From Leptoclinus maculatus (Eukaryota; Chordata; Actinopteri; Perciformes; Stichaeidae), in NCBI GenBank assembly GCA_032191485.1, contig JAVDOI010000011.1:843463-907462 (forward strand): a stretch of 64,000 bases of DNA, written 5' to 3'. Each line of letters begins with the position of its first letter. Positions within the stretch are counted from its first letter, which is position 1. Of the stretch, positions 13,775 through 28,000 are shown piece by piece. The notes below the pieces were generated by a model. It ran no database searches and had not been told where the DNA came from. It saw only the letters and a list, made by a program, of their open reading frames with translations. Both the position numbers and the translations under genes were made by a program.

Positions 13775-16700
13775 TACAGATGGTTTCAGTCGAGGAAAAC
13801 TGTCAGTTTAACTTTACTTTTATCTGACTCTCCTGTTTACACCAATAAAAACCCAACCGACCATCAAAGCCAACGCATGAATAAAACATTCAAACACAGC
13901 AGTGGAAATTGGGACCAAACTGCGTCAGCCAACCTAAAATAAGAATAACAAAAGAAATCATGAAGTAGTAGCACGAAGGAAATGAGGAAGAGACAAATAA
14001 AGGTTAGTAAGGTTTAGTAGCTTTGCTACTACAGAACTAAACGAGGAGATCTTGTGAGTCTGTTTCAGGTCTCATATTATTCAGTGCTGGTCCGCTCAAA
14101 AGGAGAATGTTTGCCCTCTGGTGTTGCTGCTCACAGATTTCTGGAGAACAACTTAACACTCAATACCGCACTTCCTTGAACAATAAGCCCTCTGTGACAT
14201 TGTTGCATCCTCTTGCAAGCCTGGAGTATAAACCAGGCGGCAAACCTGCGGTTCTGCCGAGTGAAGCCGATGCTGAAGCGTCTTCAAGCTGCATTCTCTC
14301 TAGTGTCCACCAGGGGGCGACTCCTCTGGTTCTATAGAAGTCTATGAGAAAATGACTCTACTTCTCTCTTGATTTATTACCTCAGTAAACATTGTAAACA
14401 TGAGTTTATGGTCTCAATCTCTAGTTTCAAGTCTTCTTCAATACAGCATGATGTTCATTTAGTACGTTATGGTCCATTTAGAGTCAAACAGACCATTAAA
14501 AAGTCGATCGGATGAACGGTAGTTGAGAAAATCAAAAGGACAGTCAGATGGAGACTCCTTCCATTTAAGTTAGATGTGAGAAGCTAACATGCTTATTTTT
14601 TTGCAGGTATTTAGCAATTATATATAATATAATGTTCACCCTGTTAGCTTATCATGTCAGCGTGCTAACATCTGCTGATTAGCTCTCGACACAAACTGCA
14701 GCTGAGGCCAATGGTCATGTCAGGTATTTGGTCACAAACCAAAGTTTTTGGACAAATTTTAAAACTGGCACTAGATGAACAGAAGCTTTTGAATTTAAAA
14801 TCGGCATAATGAGTAGAGCAAGAGGTTAATGCAGAGAAGCGCAGCTGGGAGGCATCAGGTGGGCGCTGCTCTGCTGGGAATGGCTCAGTCTTGTATTATG
14901 TTTAGCATTAATACACTGCACACACAAAGGAGCGCCTGTGCGTTAGGCTTTAGTAGAGTTAGGAATCGCTGATACCAGGACTGAAGGGTTTACGCCAGCA
15001 TGTTCTGACCTGAGAGAAAACGTTTGCTCTGTATGGTCTCTTTAACTCTTTCACAGAACCCTGAACGTCACTTAATAACCTACCAGCGTCCGGGTCCTTG
15101 GCGTACACGACGGCGACGGGAGTCCTGACGGTGGTGTTGTCGAACACGGTGACCTCGTAGTGGCTGGAGGAGAAGCGTGGCGGGTTGTCGTTCATGTCCT
15201 GGATGGTCAGCCGGATGTCTGCCTGACACGACCGCCCGCCGCCGTCCGTCGCCTTCGCCGCCACGTTGTACTCGACCTCCCGCTCACGGTCCAACGCGGC
15301 CAGAGTGAACAGCTCACCTGGGGAGCGATGGAGACGACACTGAAGTCATAATGCATATTAAAAATAAGTTTGTCACCTGGTTTGTCATTTATCCTGGAAT
15401 AATAAACACAATATTAAATACATAATATTAATTGTAATGTTTCATTTAACACATTTAATGCCCTTTTATTAGCAGCTCACAGATTTATTTTCCTCATTGT
15501 GTAAAATTAAAATCAACTACACTAGCAGCCCGCTGAGGCTCATTACACGTTTTGGATCATTATCACTGGTATGTTAACATGTAAGCGCTACTTTAATGTT
15601 GTCATTGGTCAAGGCGGAGCTCATTTTAAATACTTCATATACATTTGGTGGTTAAATGTAGAACCATGGATCATATTTTATAAACTGATCATGTGTTTTT
15701 ATGTGTGAAATCTTAAGTTGAAAAGTAAAAACACTGTCCTCTGAATTGTTGTGGAGTAGATTGATTTACTTCTTTATATTGGTGTCATACATATCGGACC
15801 CTCGTGGGTTTAAAAGACACCAAACATATTAACGACCTGCATCCCTTCCCTTATGTCCTCATAGACAGGACAGTGAAACAAAAAGAAGAAACAAAGTCCT
15901 CCTCTGTCGTGTCACTAGACCTGCCGGTCTCAAACTGCACATCAAGTTCTACACTGTAGCGTTTCTTTATGAAACAGTGAGTTCATAACTTTTGTTTACA
16001 CCATATATCAACCAGTCCTGTTTCTCTAAACATCATAAACATCATAAACATCATAAACATCATAAACATCATAAACATCATAAACATATCTCTAAGGACA
16101 GAGAGCAGGACTCCGGTGGGACCAGAGGAGGTTGACTCATGATGCTTGGTGCTCAAACACAGTCAGAGTTGATGGAAAATGTTTTCCTCATGTTTAATTT
16201 TTAATGTGAAGATGTCGGCCATGTTATCTGAACCAGAGAATTGTTTTTGTTGCTGTTGTTCATCTTATGATGCAAATAAAAAGAAGTGCACGAGAGGAAT
16301 GAAGTAAAGTTTTAGTTTAGTTGTGTTTGTTGTGTTACTAATGGGCTACAACTGAATGTGGTCGTGCAAAAGTGAAAGAGAAAGATGTCGAGACAGAAAC
16401 GGAGTGTGATGGATGTCGCCGAGTGGCTCCTGAGAATGGGAGAAACAAAGAAAAGACAAAGGAAAAGTTTGCCGATGGTATCAACAACTCAAACACTTCA
16501 GAGGGAGTGTTTTGAGCCCCAAACAGGCGGCTTCATACCTGTCCTGTGGTCCAGGTGGAACTTGTCTGCGTTGGGACCGTGGAGGGTGTAGGAGATCTGG
16601 CCATTAGCTCCCACGTCCGGGTCCGAGGCCGACACCTTCAGCACAAACGTGCTGGAGGGCGAGTTCTCCATCACCGCCTCCGTGTACACCAGCTGGATCA

Positions 16701-19031
16701 GGAGGAGAACCAACAACAAATCATCAGGCCTCCGTTCACACAGCACTTCTCTCAGTCGAGCTACTGAGGGCTGCGTGAAGACAACGGTGCGGCTTGCTGG
16801 GGCTCCAGTCGTTAAGAGAAAGCACGGTGAAGCTACCGGTGCAAGTAATAATGAGTGCAGACGCTCCTCTCAGAATTGATATCGACATGTTTTTCGGTTG
16901 CTCTGCAGAATGAAATATGAATGGAGAAGAGGGTCTGACTGCTGACTCTGCAGAGTTGGATGTACTTCTGTTATTGCGGTGCTGCGGTGCTCTACACAGT
17001 ATATGTGAGCACATGAGGGGTTTGTAGTTTACATTACATCCAACAACAAACTACTGCAGGACAGTAAGGTTTTTAACAGCACAGGTTGACCACTTTTCTT
17101 CACTCAAACACTCCAATGAAACTAATGAGATTCTTTATTCGAGAGGCTTTTGCGAGGCAGACGCGGTGCATTACTCGTAAATGAAGACTTCATTTCCTGA
17201 CAAACATTATTAGTACAATAACAGGAAAAAACGCTGAGTAGATTATCGTACTAAAGGAAGTAGCTCACCTGTTCACACTGTGGACTGTTGTCGTTGATGT
17301 CCAGCACGTGGACGTCCACGGTAACCGGAGCCTCAGACTTCCCGTCGGTGGCCGTGACTTTGAGCGTGTATCTGTCTCTGGTCTCTCTGTCCAGAGCTTC
17401 CTTCACGATCAAACCCCACTTGCCCTCGTCCTCCTGGATGATGGCAAACTGGCCCAAAGGGTCCCCGTCTGCACGCGAGATGGACAACTGAGATTACTCG
17501 ACAGGTCATCTCAGTTTCAACATGTTCTTTATTGAGACACGTAAGCAGGGCCGCAGCACCGCCAGAGCAGACTCAGAAGTCACGTCTTTTAAGGGGTTCA
17601 TGGACACATTTTAGCAAACAAGGGCAACAACTATGACCATTTTCATTACAGACTAATCTGGCATCTGTTTTCTTGATAAATTAATTAAACTGTTGGTCAA
17701 TAAAAAAAATAGAAAACAGTAAATAATGTCCATCACAGTAAAATGTCTGACACAGCTGCTCCTTCAACATCTCATCTGGACTCAAATTAAAAATGATTAA
17801 AATGTGAACTTTTGACACCAGATAGTTGTTATTGACGATCCTAAATGATTGACAATCATCTTTTTCATGTTGTGTCCAGATGGAAGGCAGATTAAACAAA
17901 GTATTAAATTGCAAATTTCATATCTACGATAAATCAACAATCAGTAACCGTCGGACTCTTTCACGCGTGTTTCCTTCCAGTTACAGTTCATGTGAATTAT
18001 GTTTCCACTTTGTTCCCTGTGTTGTAATGTTTGTTATTCATAGATTAAAGGAATGAGGCTCTGACAGAAGTAATATTTGTATACTTTTACATACAAGTGG
18101 TACTAATATGGCTATTCGCTGAGTTTCTTATTGGTTGTGTTGAGTTTGTTTTATGCTTTTATTATCTCTCTGTTACCTTCTGACAAATGTAAATATTTCT
18201 TTAATTCACTGTTTTCTTGTTTCATACAAACAGCAGCTTTGATATTGAGTTCAGATGTTGTGTTTTTGCTGATGAATAATTCACAAATGTCTGTGTTGGG
18301 GATGAATTTAAATATTAGGCTGACTGACTTCGTACTTTGTATTTTATTGTTTTCTTCTCTTTCTAACAAACTTTTATCCTTTGAGGTGAAAAGTGTTTTT
18401 TCTCTGACAGCTGGTATGAGTTTGACCATCAGTCTGCAGCAGATTGCATCACGGTCAGTCGACCACCTGTGTGACAGGTGACACATGCTGATGGAGCCGC
18501 TACGGAAACTGTTCTTTAAAGCTGTCAAAAGTTGCCAAACAGGTCTGAGGTGCTGAACGGAGACGTTGAGTTTCTTAAAATACAAATACATGAGCAACCT
18601 GCAGCACCATGCAGGACAAGATTCCAATTTAACTTCAATACATGGAGCAACTTTAATATCAAACATTTGGTTTTGTTCGTGTTTATTGTTGACGAGCCAG
18701 TGTCAACGTCAGACAAACCATTTATAAATAATCCAAAAGCAAATGTTCCTCTGGTGCACTTTGTAAAATAACTTTGTTATGACAGCAGAGCTCCTTAAGA
18801 ACGGTCTGGAGGAACAAGGAATAGATTAGCATTATTCTGTGGATCTGATTTTGTTGTTATAGCTGCGGGGCATCTCGTTGGTAATCCTGTCACGTCGGCT
18901 TTCCAACCTTCTCCTCTTTGTGATTAATCTGTGGCTGAATAATGTACTATTATGACTCAGTCGTGGGCGATTTACAGAGATTTAATTTCACCTCATCGTC
19001 CTGATGAATCCCACAGTGTAGCAATTTGGCT

Positions 19032-19086
<55 letters not shown>

Positions 19087-22000
19087 ACTCACAGAGACAC
19101 ACAAATACATGATACATAGAAAGAGTGAATGTAAACGTAATGACTGTAAACACACTCACATTCACACACTCATGAATGCACACGCAAGACGTACGCACCT
19201 GTGATGTAACACGTCACGAGGCGGTTCTCCAGCGACACGTCAGCATCCGTGGTCATCATGGAGACGATCACATCCCCGGGGCTGCTGTTCTCCACCACGG
19301 AGCCGCGGTACACGTCGTCGGAGAACTTCGGCGGGTTGTCGTTCTCGTCCGTCACCGTCACCTCCACCGCGACGCTGGAGGACAGCTTGACGTCGCCGCC
19401 GTGGTCCGTGGCGACCACGGTGAACCGGTAGAACCTGGCGGCCTCGCAGTCCGTCTCCCGCACGGCGGTGATCCAGCCGCTGTCTCCGTCGATGGAGAAC
19501 ACCTCGGTGGCGTCCGCCGCGGTGTCATCGGGTAGAGGCTCCAAGCTGTAGGTCACGCGGCCGTTGGTGTCCGTGTCCGGGTCGTTGGCGGTCACCTGTG
19601 GGTCAAAACAAGCATTTCGTCAAAACAAGCATTTTCTTCACAAATTAAAGCATTTTCAAGAAATATGTGGATGATTTAGGAAATAAGCCTGTTTTCTGTC
19701 TTACTGGGAATTAGAGGAGAACGTCATTTTCATCTCTGTGCATTAAGTAGAGATACTAGTCCAGGGTATTTTAAGCCTAGTTTAGCAATTGGCTAAGTTA
19801 GGCTAAAACTAAAACTAGGCAAATCCTGCATTCATGCAATATCAGCAGACTTGGAAGTTGCATGCATTATTCTAAGATGGATACAACTATGGCTGTCCTT
19901 GTAGTCACACCAGATCAACAGCTCATTTTTGTTGAGCTTCATGTCTGTAGCAGTTGTCAACGAGTGAAAGCAGATACAAACAATGTATAGCTGCGACTGA
20001 ATGAGTGTTAATTACATAACTTTATTTCGATGCTACTTCCAGTAATGGTGGCTTTGCAGCAAATTTGCCACTAGTGCATTGACACCTTTTATTTTAGTGG
20101 AAACCGGAGACAAATTCCATGTATGCGCACGCATACATGGCCAATAAAGCTGATTCTGATTCTGATTCACCAAGTGGAAGAAATTCCAGATATCTGAGAC
20201 TTGGATCTACAACGAAAAAGGCTGAAATACTGCTTTATGTTCTATTTGACTCTAAATGGACCATAATTTACTAAATGAACATCATGCTGTATTGAAGAAG
20301 ACTTGAAACTAGAGATTGAGACCATAAACTCATGTTTACAATGTTTACTGAGGTAATAAATCAAGAGTCATTTTCTCATAGACTTCTATACAACCAGAGG
20401 AGTCGCCCCCTGGTGGACACTAGAGAGAATGCAGCTTCAAGGCTCTTCATTACATTACAGTCATTTAGCAGACGCTTTAATCCAAAGTGACTTACAATAA
20501 GTGTATTCAACATAGGTATTCAAGAGAACTACTAGTCACCAGAAGTCATAAGTGCATCTCCTTGTATACACAAGCATCTAAGAGCATAAACCAGAGCAAA
20601 AGTACAGTGCAGAAACAAACTAATACGAATACAATTCAGCATTGGCTTCACTGTTCAGAACCTGAGGTTGCGTAAAAACTTATAGCTATGTGTCCAGGAC
20701 ACAATTAGCTAATAGTGTTAGACTGCTTTTCAATCAGGATGGGAAACCGATTTTTAATACATTTTATATGAACCAAAACAATCACACGTTAAACCCATTC
20801 TGTCTACAGTATCAGCTAGTTCCAATGATAAATACTCAAAACTCTCTCACCTGAATAACAGTGGTTCCAGCAGGCATGTTCTCAGCCAGGAAGGCCCTGT
20901 ATGGGTTTGCCTCAAACACCGGCTGGTTATCGTTCACATCTTGGACCTGAATGCTGACCGACACCAAGGATGCAACATCGGTCCCGTTGTGGCTCCCCTG
21001 AGCGATCACATCTATCTGATACCATTTCGTCTTTTCGTGATCGATGGTCTTCTGCAACAGCAAAGTTCCGCTTTCTTTGTCCAAACTGAACACTTTGTCT
21101 TTGTTGCTTTCCACAGTGTTCCCGTTCACCAGGCTGTAAATGAGGGGCATGTCGGAGTCCGCCCTCACCGAGCCTACCTCTGTCCCTATGGGGATGTCCT
21201 CTGCAGCTGAGAAGGTGTAGAGGGGCTCCGAGAACTTTGGAAGAGGAACCTCAGGAGGAACCACTTTGAGCTGAACGGGGACTGTGGAGTTATAGAAAGG
21301 AACGCTGCCATCGCGTGCTTTGACTTTGAAGTTGAAGATCTTATTCTCCATGCCAACAAGACTCTCTTTGACACTCACGACTCCAGTGAAAGGGTTGATC
21401 TCGATGATGTCTTCGGTCACCTCTTCGGCTTCATCCACTGTGTAGGTGACGTCTGCATTTTTGCCATCATCTGCATCATAAGCCATGATTTGGATCACGG
21501 GGGAGCCTTTATTTACAGTTGACTGAATTGAAACCTGGTACTCTGACGCTTTGAACTGAGGAACGTTGTCGTTCTCGTCCGTGAGAATAATCTTGACCGT
21601 GCAAAAGGCCACTTTTCCGCCGCCATCTTTAGCCATCACTTTGATGGCTATGACTCTCTGGGCCGGGTTCTCTCTGTCCAAAGGTTGTGTCGTAACAATC
21701 TGCCCATCAATGTCGATGGCAAACGTCTCATCAGCGAGTTTGTTTATGATGGTGTAGTCAACACTGCCATACGGCCCGTCGTCGGGGTCAATGGCCGCTA
21801 ACCGGATCACCCGAGTTCCTGCCTCTGAATTTTCAGCCAGCTCTGCTTCGTAGATGCTCTGCTTGAAGTGCGGACTATGCCTGTTGCTGTTTATCATGTC
21901 AATATTCACTGGTGCCGTTTTCTGAAACACTCCGTCCGACACCGCCACAGTCAGGTTGTAGTAAGGATCCAGATTCCTCTTACAGACATTAGAAAAGGAG

Positions 22001-25000
22001 ATGATTCCTGAAGATTCATTGATGTTGAAGTAGCGGCCTTTGTTCCCTGAGAGGATTTTGTACTTGAGGTTATCCAGGTCCCCGGAGTCCGGATCTGAAG
22101 CTTGGATTTTGATGACGATGTGACCACACCTTGCCATTTCATCCAGAGAGGCGTCATATTGGGAGCTCACGAAGTCTGGTGGGTTGTCGTTGACGTCGGT
22201 GACATTTATGAAGACGTGGGCTTCACTACTAAGAGGAACGCTGCCATTGTCAGTGGCTTTGATTTTCAAATGAAAGTGTTTTGTGTTTTCATGGTCCAGC
22301 AATTGTTTTGTGACAATCAACCCGCTATGAGGGTCAATCTCAAAGAAATCCGTCTCGTTACTCTCCGTTTTCACCATCTGGAAGGTTAGATCTTTATTTC
22401 TGCCAGAGTCCCTATCAGAGGCAAAAAGTTGTATCACAGTGGTGTGGATTGGGAGATCCTCCTCAAAGGTCACAGTGTACGTTAGCTTTGAGAAAACCGG
22501 CGCGTTATCGTTCACATCCTCTACTTCTACTTCAACGGAGGCCTCCGAGAAAGCTCCGGTCACAGAGTCAGTAGCGCGAACCGTCAACACGTGCATGGTT
22601 TGGCTCTCGTAGTCAAGGGGGTCGCTGACGGTCAACACACCAGTTTTGAAATCAATGTGAAAGTGCTGTGAGGCGTTTTCCTCTTCAAGGTTGTAGATGA
22701 GCCGATAGCCCTCTGGATTCCTGGCCTGGACGTGTAAGATGGTGGTGAATGGGGGGACGTTTTCGGGGACTTTCAGCGGATACAGAAGCGTCTGGAAAAT
22801 AGGGTTGGTTTGATTCCTCACTTGAATGCTGAGCTGTGCCATTGTGCTGTGACTAGGCTCGCCGTCGTCTGTGGCAAAGACTGCCAACACATACTTATTA
22901 AGAGCTTCAAAGTCAAGAGGCCTTTGGAGGGACACGTCGCCTACATCAGGATCTATCCTGAAGAGGTCGTAGTCCTCCTCCAGTGAGTACATGATGGACC
23001 CATTCTCTCCCAGATCTCCGTCGATGGCAGTTACTTGATATAAGACATCTCCTGGGTCAGTGGTTTCAGAAATCATCATTGAAAAAGGCAAGTTTAGAAA
23101 CTGTGGAGCGTTGTCGTTCACGTCGTCTATAAAAACCTTGACATGGGTGGTTGCTGTCCTAGGCGGTGTTCTCATGTCTTCTATCTTCACCACTACGTCA
23201 TAAACATCCTGTTCCTCCCGGTCAAAGGGGATACCAGTTGTTTCAAGAACGCCGGATGTCTGGCAGATTACAAACTTCCCCACTGGGTTGACTATAGAAT
23301 ATAAAAGAGGCTCATTTAAAAAACAACCCCTGGCCTTGAGTGCCGCCAAAGTTTTGACTGTCTTTAGGTTTTCTGAAACGCTTGCTGAATACACTTTCTG
23401 CTCAAATCCAAGATCGCTCGCTGTGAGGTTTGTTACATTTACTTTGACGGTAGCTGAGGCTTTGTATAGCCCGTCAGAGACTTTGACAACCAGCTGGTAA
23501 AAATGTCTGAATTCGGACACATTGCTGACGGTGATGACTCCAGTATTGGGGTGAATTGAAAAGGCGTTGTGAAGATTACCCTCGGCGATGCTGTACGCGA
23601 CCGCCGAGTCGGCGTCATGGGCCGTGACGCGCACCACCTCTGTATCTCTGACAGCTGGGAAGATGATGGATGGCTCGTACTCAGGGGTGGTGAATTGTGG
23701 CGGGCAGTCATTCAGGTCCAGGATGCGAACAGTGACCTTGGCGGGCTCCGTTGCATACAGTGATGGCTCCCCGGAGTCCTTCACCTGCACGGTGAAGTGA
23801 TACTCGGCCTTGGCTTCAAAGTCAACGGGTGAGATTAAAGAGATGGTGCCCATACTTGAGTCTATCTTGAAGACGTCCCGGGCCTCCGGTTCGAGGATCT
23901 GATACACCAGCAGAGAGTTTGAATCTTTGTCTGCATCTGAGGCATGGATGACCAGAGGGGTGTTTCTTTCTCCCATCACCATGCTGTTTATGGGAGCCGA
24001 CTCGCTGACTTGCCCCAGGTACAACCGCTGCTGTAAAACAGGAGCGTTGTCATTCTCGTCAATCACGTAGATGTAAACGACGGTCTTGGACGAGGCTCCA
24101 GCCGTGGTGGAAGCTGTAACTTTGAGCTTGTAGGAGGTACACTTCTCAAAATCAAGGGGCTTTTGGGTTGAAATCAACCCGGTGTACGGATTTATGTGAA
24201 ATGTTCCATTAGAGTTACCACTTTCTATCTCATAATGCACAGCAGCGGGGCTGGAGGCTGAGATGGTGACCACCGGAGTTCCAAAGGTGCTCAATTCACT
24301 GATCTCTGTTAGGTATTCATCCAAGGAGAAAGCGGGCGGGCTTTGGTCGGAGATGCGGATGTGGACGTGGACGGAGCAGAGGTCACTGCGCTGAGGGAAG
24401 CCCTGATCGGTGGCCTTCACCGTCAAGTGGAAGCGGTCCTGAGGCTGAAGGTCCAAAGGCTTTACCACACTGATGGAGCCCAGCTCTGGATCAATGGAGA
24501 AGATGTTGTCGATATTCCCTGCAGAGAGAAATTATGTGTTACACAATGAGCTACTCCAAAACACATAATAATCAATGTTATCGTTTTTATTCTGTTACAC
24601 TATCTTTTAGGTCTATAACTGAAATGTTGCTGCTTCTTTCATTTATGCAGTGTGTGAATCCTTAACTTGATTTCATCTCCTACGTTCTTTGTTTAAAAGT
24701 ACCTTTTTATATTAACAAGAGAAACTGCTCTGGAGTCAGTTACATTAATGGATGTTCTTTGATACAATGAGCAAGCATAACTTGTTCCACCGCTGCAGTT
24801 GGAGTCATTAACCAACTGCTTTGATCACATATGATCTGCAATATACCAGAGAGACCAGGAGGTTTAAATTCTAATCCCAAACAGAAAATCATATCCGACA
24901 AGGCAACTGAGAAAAACCTTTCCTCCCTCAGGCATCAACACTGTGCCCTTGAACCCTCTAAGCTAAGGAGTCGACATCTGAAGGCTGTGGTTGCGCGGGA

Positions 25001-28000
25001 CAGCTCCCGGCGGTCTATATTAGAAAATGGCGGAAGCTCCCAGGTGTGGTTATGTGCAACTGAATGAATGTAAAGCAGAGTGTAGCTGGAAAAGCAGCAA
25101 ACTTAAATAAAAGATTTTAAAAAACAGCTCACCGGAGTTCAGAGAATAGCTGATGTCGGCATTACTGCCCATGTCCTTGTCCAGGGCCTTGACCCGGACG
25201 ACCTCGGAGCCTGTAGGGGCCAAGCTGGAGATGCTGGCCTCGTAGCGGGGGCTGAGGAACGCCGGCGAGTGGTCGTTACAGTCCTCCACCTGAACCACCA
25301 CCTTCACAAAGTTCCTCTTCACCGGGATCTCCTGGTCACGCACCTGAAGAGGAGCAAGGAAATGTTAAAAGTGTTTGTGTCGTTGGTGGTATGAGACTTC
25401 TGAGACTGTTTGAATATATATATAAAATAATGAGCACTGCACCAGTTTTGCTTATTGAGACATGCAATTTAAATGCAATGTATCCATTTGTGTGCAATGT
25501 TTTTAATCTTCCAGTTAAAATCTAAATTATTTTAACCTTATTTGTTCATATCCCCTCTGTTTAGATGCATTTTTTATAGTTGTTTAAATGGTCTGCCATT
25601 TCATTTTTTAATTACTTTCTCATGATGTTTGCAGAGCACATTTAAAACCAACAGTGTCACCATCCAATTAAAATCATGTTTCCCCAGAATTTTTCAGGTA
25701 AACTGACGGATGTACTGTTTCTATATAGGCTGTAAAAATGATCCTCATTGTTATTTAAAAACAATTGAAACAGCTTAAAATGCCTGGTGCCAAAGCGGTA
25801 TCGGAGCCGTTTATCATGCATGAATTGTAACAAAAAATTGGGAATTCAAAATATCTAAACATTTTAAACAATTATTTGAATTGTCTGCTCTTTATTTTAG
25901 TTGTTTTATCCGTTGTTTTCTTTATAAAGCTAGAACTTTGCAGAGAGCTTTAAGCGGCATTTCATGTAATACTGGTGCAACACGGATATAAAGCATATTC
26001 CTTCATCATTTGTTGGAACAATAGTTTCTATAGACTTAAAATACTTTTGATAACTGGGTCGTTCATACCCTGATTGTTCTGCTCTATATATCATCAATCA
26101 ACATTACAGATATCATCATGAGATTCTACGGAGATAACGGTCTCATTACCATAACGATGAGCGTATGAACGGAGATCGTCTCGTAGTCGAGCTCCTCCGT
26201 CATCACCAGGACTCCACTCTTTGGGTCCAGATGGAAGAACTTGGTGCTGTCTGGATGCAGGCTGCTGTGGATGGAGTACACCAGCTTACTGTTGATGTCG
26301 GCGTCCTGCGCGCTGATCTGCAGGATGTCCTTCCACGGGGAGGTGTCCTCAGGAACCCTCACCTCAAAACACACAGGAGAGAGGAGGAGGAGATGGGTGA
26401 AGTTGTTCAAGTTAATGAAAAAGAAAAACACAGGGCTGGATACAAAACAATTGATTGGAAACTGAATACGTTGGACTTTTACACAACACAATTTTTATTC
26501 ATAAAGGCGGTCCGACGAACAACAGAAAGCATTTTGAGATAAGAAAATGTTCTGTTAGAGCAACAATCTCAGAGACAGGACCAGATTACTGTGATTAGGG
26601 AAACAACAGCAGCTACTGTCTGTTGGATGTCCTGATAATCACAGTGAAGGCAGAGGCTGATAATAATTCTCAACATGTGTTTAAATTTAAATTTAAAGTT
26701 TTATGTCTGAAAGACGTCTAACTTTAGATTACTTTGCTAAAAGTTTCCTGGTTATAACGACGTCAAAATCAATAAAGCACTGCCTACGGTACGTTGAAAC
26801 CCTTAGCTCCCAATTGCTGCAATTTACATAATAAAACACACTCTGAACACACATTTTTAGATTCAGTGAGACACATTAGTCTCTTGTGTCTCTGGCAGAA
26901 AAAGTTTGAGAACTACTGGTATGCTTTTTGATGGAAAGTTAGTTAGCCTAGAAAGTTTAGTTGTATAAAACCCTTTGGTTTGGATTTGTTCAGATAATCA
27001 TTGGTATGTCAGAGGTGCAACCAGGTGTGAAAAGTACCGTTTGTGCTCTATAATACCTTGCAGAACATAGGGCATGCTGGTCTACCGCTCCCTCCATTGT
27101 TGGTGTCATTGGGTGACTTTGGTGAATCTGAACTAACCCTTTAAAACACCAAAGTCACTTAACAACACAAACTAACTAACTGATGGAGGCGGTCCAGCGA
27201 CTCCTGTGTTCTGAGAGGTAAAATTACAGGTTTTGTCAAAGGAGTCTGGTGGGTCTGAAAAGAGTATAGCTAGCGGCTTCAGACAGCATTTTAAATATAG
27301 CCACCACTTAAACTGTTTCTACAAACTACATCTACTGCAGTAATACACTGCCTATGGAGAAGTACCTCATACCTCACATCAAAACATCTAAACTATCCCT
27401 TTAAGGACTTTTATTCTTGTGATTACAGAGTAGCACTGCTTTTCGCACCTGGTTGCATCTCCGACACACCCGAAATGATCGGTAAAGAATGCCCTTTAGG
27501 GTATTATTGCTTGTAATAAGTCTCCTGTGCGCTCTGATAATCAAATGGAAATATACTGGATCCACTCTCACCTGGTACAGCGGCTTTAGGAAGACGGGCC
27601 GATGCTCATTCATGTCCAGCACACGGATGTAGGCCTGCAGTTTGGAGATGGGACACACAGGGTTTGATAAAATGGATGCTCAGCAGGAACAACATTAAAA
27701 TCAAGGAAAGCAGCGGCTCACACACAAAAACACCCGACCCGCTGCGGCCTGCGGGGTTTAAGATTAGATTCTAAACCAGAGATGTTCAAATGAGGACACC
27801 AATAAAGTTTAGGGATATTTTTTGCTCTGTGGATTAAACTATTATTTCTATCATTAAACCAACATGATGGGGTGTTTTCTATCTGTGAATTACTTTTCTT
27901 AAGATACAAAAACTTAGAGAAGATTTAGTCGTTGCAAATTAGTTTGGCGTGAACACAACAGGGTAGCTATCTTGATCCGACAGATTTCTTTTTTCTCATT

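Larger units (their letters stand above)
10555..15083 (-). other. fat2: fat2 intron 15 (4.5 kb)
   Basis: Holds GT tracts at 13524-13577 and 13740-13772 and dispersed repeat copy 3 (14245-14496). ORFs around 11090-12420 run in competing frames on both strands, have no initiator context or splice logic and resemble nothing I recognise. The block 11640-12060 may be an old interspersed repeat but I could not name it. Confidence 0.75.

Noticed and set aside
18131..18771. ORFs of 116 and 171 codons on opposite strands in intron 12
   Set aside because: AT-rich, mutually overlapping, no recognisable domain, no splice support.
20941..24549. Plus-strand ORFs opposite fat2 exon 11
   Set aside because: Shadows of the cadherin coding strand; they have no independent homology.
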